A stretch of DNA of 64,000 bases, from contig JAQFVV010012491.1 in assembly GCA_028023455.1 (NCBI GenBank), positions 498,001-562,000 on the forward strand, given 5' to 3'. Shown here one piece after another: positions 61,561-64,000 of this stretch (within the stretch, counting starts at the first letter, position 1; every line of letters begins with the position of its first letter). Origin of the DNA: Epiperipatus broadwayi. Its lineage: Eukaryota > Onychophora > Udeonychophora > Euonychophora > Peripatidae. Both the position numbers and the translations under genes were made by a program. The notes beneath the pieces were generated by a model. That model was not told the DNA's origin, made no database searches, and saw only the letters and a list, made by a program, of their open reading frames with translations.

Positions 61561-63450
61561 CAGCAATGGATGAGCCAACATTTACAAAGTGTTTTTATTA
61601 TGCATCTGTACAATTTTATAAAGTCAATAAATATATTTTTAAATAATAGAAAGCGCTTAGCCTATAATAATTTGTGGAATCTTTATAGCTTCTCGTTCAA
61701 CTGTTTCATACGCTTTTTAATTTGTATATTATTTACATTATACAATTGTGAAACCATTAAATATAATATAATATATATATAAGATCTGATACAAAGTTGT
61801 GAGTCAATAGTAAAAAATTATCGATCAAAATTAATTATTAAATACAATGCAACATGTTATAAATAGAAAAAGACACTTAACATTTGTTTCACTCAGTACA
61901 TGTAGATGAATGTTAAAGTATAAACATGTTTTCACAATTTAAACCTATCAATCTGCAAAAATGAAAATAATATCAAATTTCTTGTTAACCTAAAGAAAAC
62001 TCAAGACCAAAATTTTGAAGTTATTGATAAAACCTAATAAAAAAGATTGCATGTTTCATGCGAAGCAAATCATTTTCGGCAGTTAGAAAAAGCAAAGATG
62101 CAGTTTGCTTACAATTTTAGAGCAATAGTTTGTGATATTGTTTTAATAGTGCCTCAGTAAATTTACTATTTTGTAAATAAATGCAGCTGCAAATTAATAT
62201 TTAAACAATATCTAGTTTTCAGCTACTAATATTTGCTATCTGCAATCAAATTATGAAATAATTATTGATGAACCAAAAGACACCCCATATATCTCAACAT
62301 ACGTAATATTTTATAATAACAAACATTATTTATTCCTATTCTAATGCTACAATCTATTATAAACTTTAATTATAAAATGATCTTAGAAGATAATGCTCAA
62401 TAAATTCATATTCAATTGCATCTAATTATATCTTTATATTAGTATTTGACTCATGTCTGCAATATTTACTGATTACTCGGGCTTACAATAGAAGATAGCA
62501 ATTAAACAAAATATATGAAATTTACTTTGATAATGACTCTTTTCACTAATTTTTTCTAGCATATTTTTGAAAACATCTAGTGGCTATTTGATTACATTTC
62601 CAGCTGAATTTTATTCTACACCATATTTCTATAATTTTGAAATTATTTTGTTAGAAATATAATATTATAAATAAAATTTCTTCTTACAAATAACATTTAA
62701 TATGCAGCATTAAAAAATAATAACAAAGTGAAATGCATAATTATAATCATTATTATTTTGTGATTGCTGATAAAAATATACTTGAAATAAAATAAAATTA
62801 ATTTAAATTCAATTTCACAAACCCAAATGAATTTTATCAAAAACCCATAAAGCAATGAAATTATATTTTACATTTAAAAATTCCTTTTATAATTATTAAA
62901 AAATGAAAAAAAAACAACAACTTCAAATGATTACAGAGGGATGTCTTTTTTAGTCAATCACAACTTCCTACTTTATGTTATTGTATTTCTATTGATTTGT
63001 ATTCTTCATAAACAAAATTTTTGACTAAAACCTGAGTTTTAGCATAATATTCTTATCAAAAATAAATATTTTGAAAAAATAATCACACTTTTACAAACAC
63101 ATGAATACTTTGAGAACAAAGAATCAACCAATCACCAGTTTTTGATGCCTTTTTATTAAATTATATGCATTATAGTGACATCTTGAGATGTTTTATGGAA
63201 TTAATAAATCAATATATTTATTAGATCCTATTTTTATTATCAAATGAATGCAAAACTGACAAACAAATGCTATGATAGCTACCAGAGAGTGAATTTAAGG
63301 TGAAGCAATCAAATTGCTACTAGACTGTACTAAAGAAATGTTGTAAACAGGGATATAATAAAATGTAGTTGAAGTAATTTTCATGTATAAGAGTGTAAAA
63401 TTATGCTTCATGTTTTTTTTGTGCAAAAAATGTCTACTAATCCAATATTT
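61561..63450. other. AT-rich non-coding DNA
   Basis: No gene or clear repeat. Confidence 0.4.
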
Positions 63451-63891
63451 AATAATAATTAGGAATCATTCCACTAAATATGCACTGGATAGATTTAAAC
63501 ATTTAATAAACAGTCTCCTTTCCAAACACAAGATAAAATCTTTTCAATAGATAGAATGAATCTTTTTAACCTAACTGCTATATAAATAAATAACTTGTTA
63601 TATATGTTTAACATTTCATATATTAATGACTTATTGTAAATTGTAAAAATTTTGCAAGCATCATTCATTAAAAAACATAGTAAAATGAATTGAAAGTGAT
63701 TATTTAATATCTTCACAGTCTCATTTTCAAATGCTTCAGATTTTCCTATACATACACACTTAAGTTAAAAAGACAGAATGGATTCATTCTATCTTTTCAA
63801 AAGACTTTATCTTGTGTTTGGAAAGGGGAGTATTTATTAAATGTTTAAATCTATCCAGTGCATGTTTAGTCCAGTGATCCCTAATTATTAT
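63451..63891. repeat. Long inverted repeat, arms about 125 bp
   Basis: Left arm 63451-63573 and right arm 63763-63891 are inverse copies with few mismatches and one 9-10-nt gap, containing CACTGGATAGATTTAAACAT and TTTCCAAACACAAGATAAA. A spacer of about 190 bp separates them. A motif AAATAAATAACTTGTT occurs just inside the left arm and again, in direct orientation, just outside the right arm. Foldback/MITE or inverted duplication. Confidence 0.88.
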
Positions 63892-64000
63892 CACAGTTTA
63901 AAAACAGTGCTAGATAAATAAATAACTTGTTTTATGATCAAATATATATAACTTTAATTTTTTTTTTATCTCTTTCTTCTTAATTTAGAATATATAAATT
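63892..64000. other. AT-rich flank
   Basis: Nothing recognised up to the window edge. Confidence 0.4.

Overview
The window reads as AT-rich (very roughly three quarters A+T) nuclear DNA from an invertebrate animal with a repeat-rich genome. The basis is a conserved gene split by introns of 7 and 14 kb, several animal-type transposon families (Ty3/gypsy LTR element, two unrelated non-LTR families, a GTF2IRD2/ZBED-type hAT element, tRNA-derived SINE-like sequences, foldback elements), long microsatellites, and no bacterial-style gene packing. I could not fix the phylum.

The only host gene I can support lies on the minus strand. Three exons (26771-26594, 19872-19716, 5945-5742) join with matching splice sites and phases into 179 contiguous residues of a BMT5-like/DUF2431 domain, as in FDXACB1-type proteins. 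Its 3' end is not visible and probably lies beyond the left edge. A CpG-containing stretch near 29.6-30.1 kb is a possible promoter. Two weaker coding-like blocks (about 16.0 kb and 45.3-45.8 kb) are unassigned.

Layout: 1-5.5 kb is non-coding, with a striking compositional anomaly at 1.7-2.6 kb that may be an assembly error. From 5.5 to 26.8 kb lie the gene's introns, carrying a SINE-like sequence, a LINE reverse-transcriptase relic, a decayed hAT element inserted into that relic, and a large inverted repeat. From 27.3 to 29.4 kb there is a direct duplication and a LINE 3' fragment. From 31.05 to 36.52 kb sits a complete-length Ty3/gypsy insertion (LTRs, tRNA-Ser-like PBS, PPT, 5-bp TSD CTAGG) with every coding domain broken. 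Next come a foldback MITE with TTA flanks (36.7-37.6 kb), a 0.7-kb TATC microsatellite (39.2-39.9 kb), and SINE-like and MITE-like elements (41-44.4 kb). An RTE-like LINE on the minus strand (46.25-49.76 kb) is split by a 1.1-kb DNA transposon. A cluster of diverged repeats (53.9-55.6 kb) precedes the longest mobile gene set, a non-LTR retrotransposon (about 55.6-61.5 kb) with zinc-knuckle ORF1 and APE-endonuclease/reverse-transcriptase ORF2. The rest is AT-rich DNA ending in a long inverted repeat.

The transposon proteins are all interrupted, so nothing here looks autonomously active. I found no convincing new cellular system. The best leads are the LINE family with a perfect 24-bp-arm hairpin at its ORF1/ORF2 junction, the gypsy copy whose integrase catalytic Glu codon is a stop, and the nested insertions that give a relative order of events.
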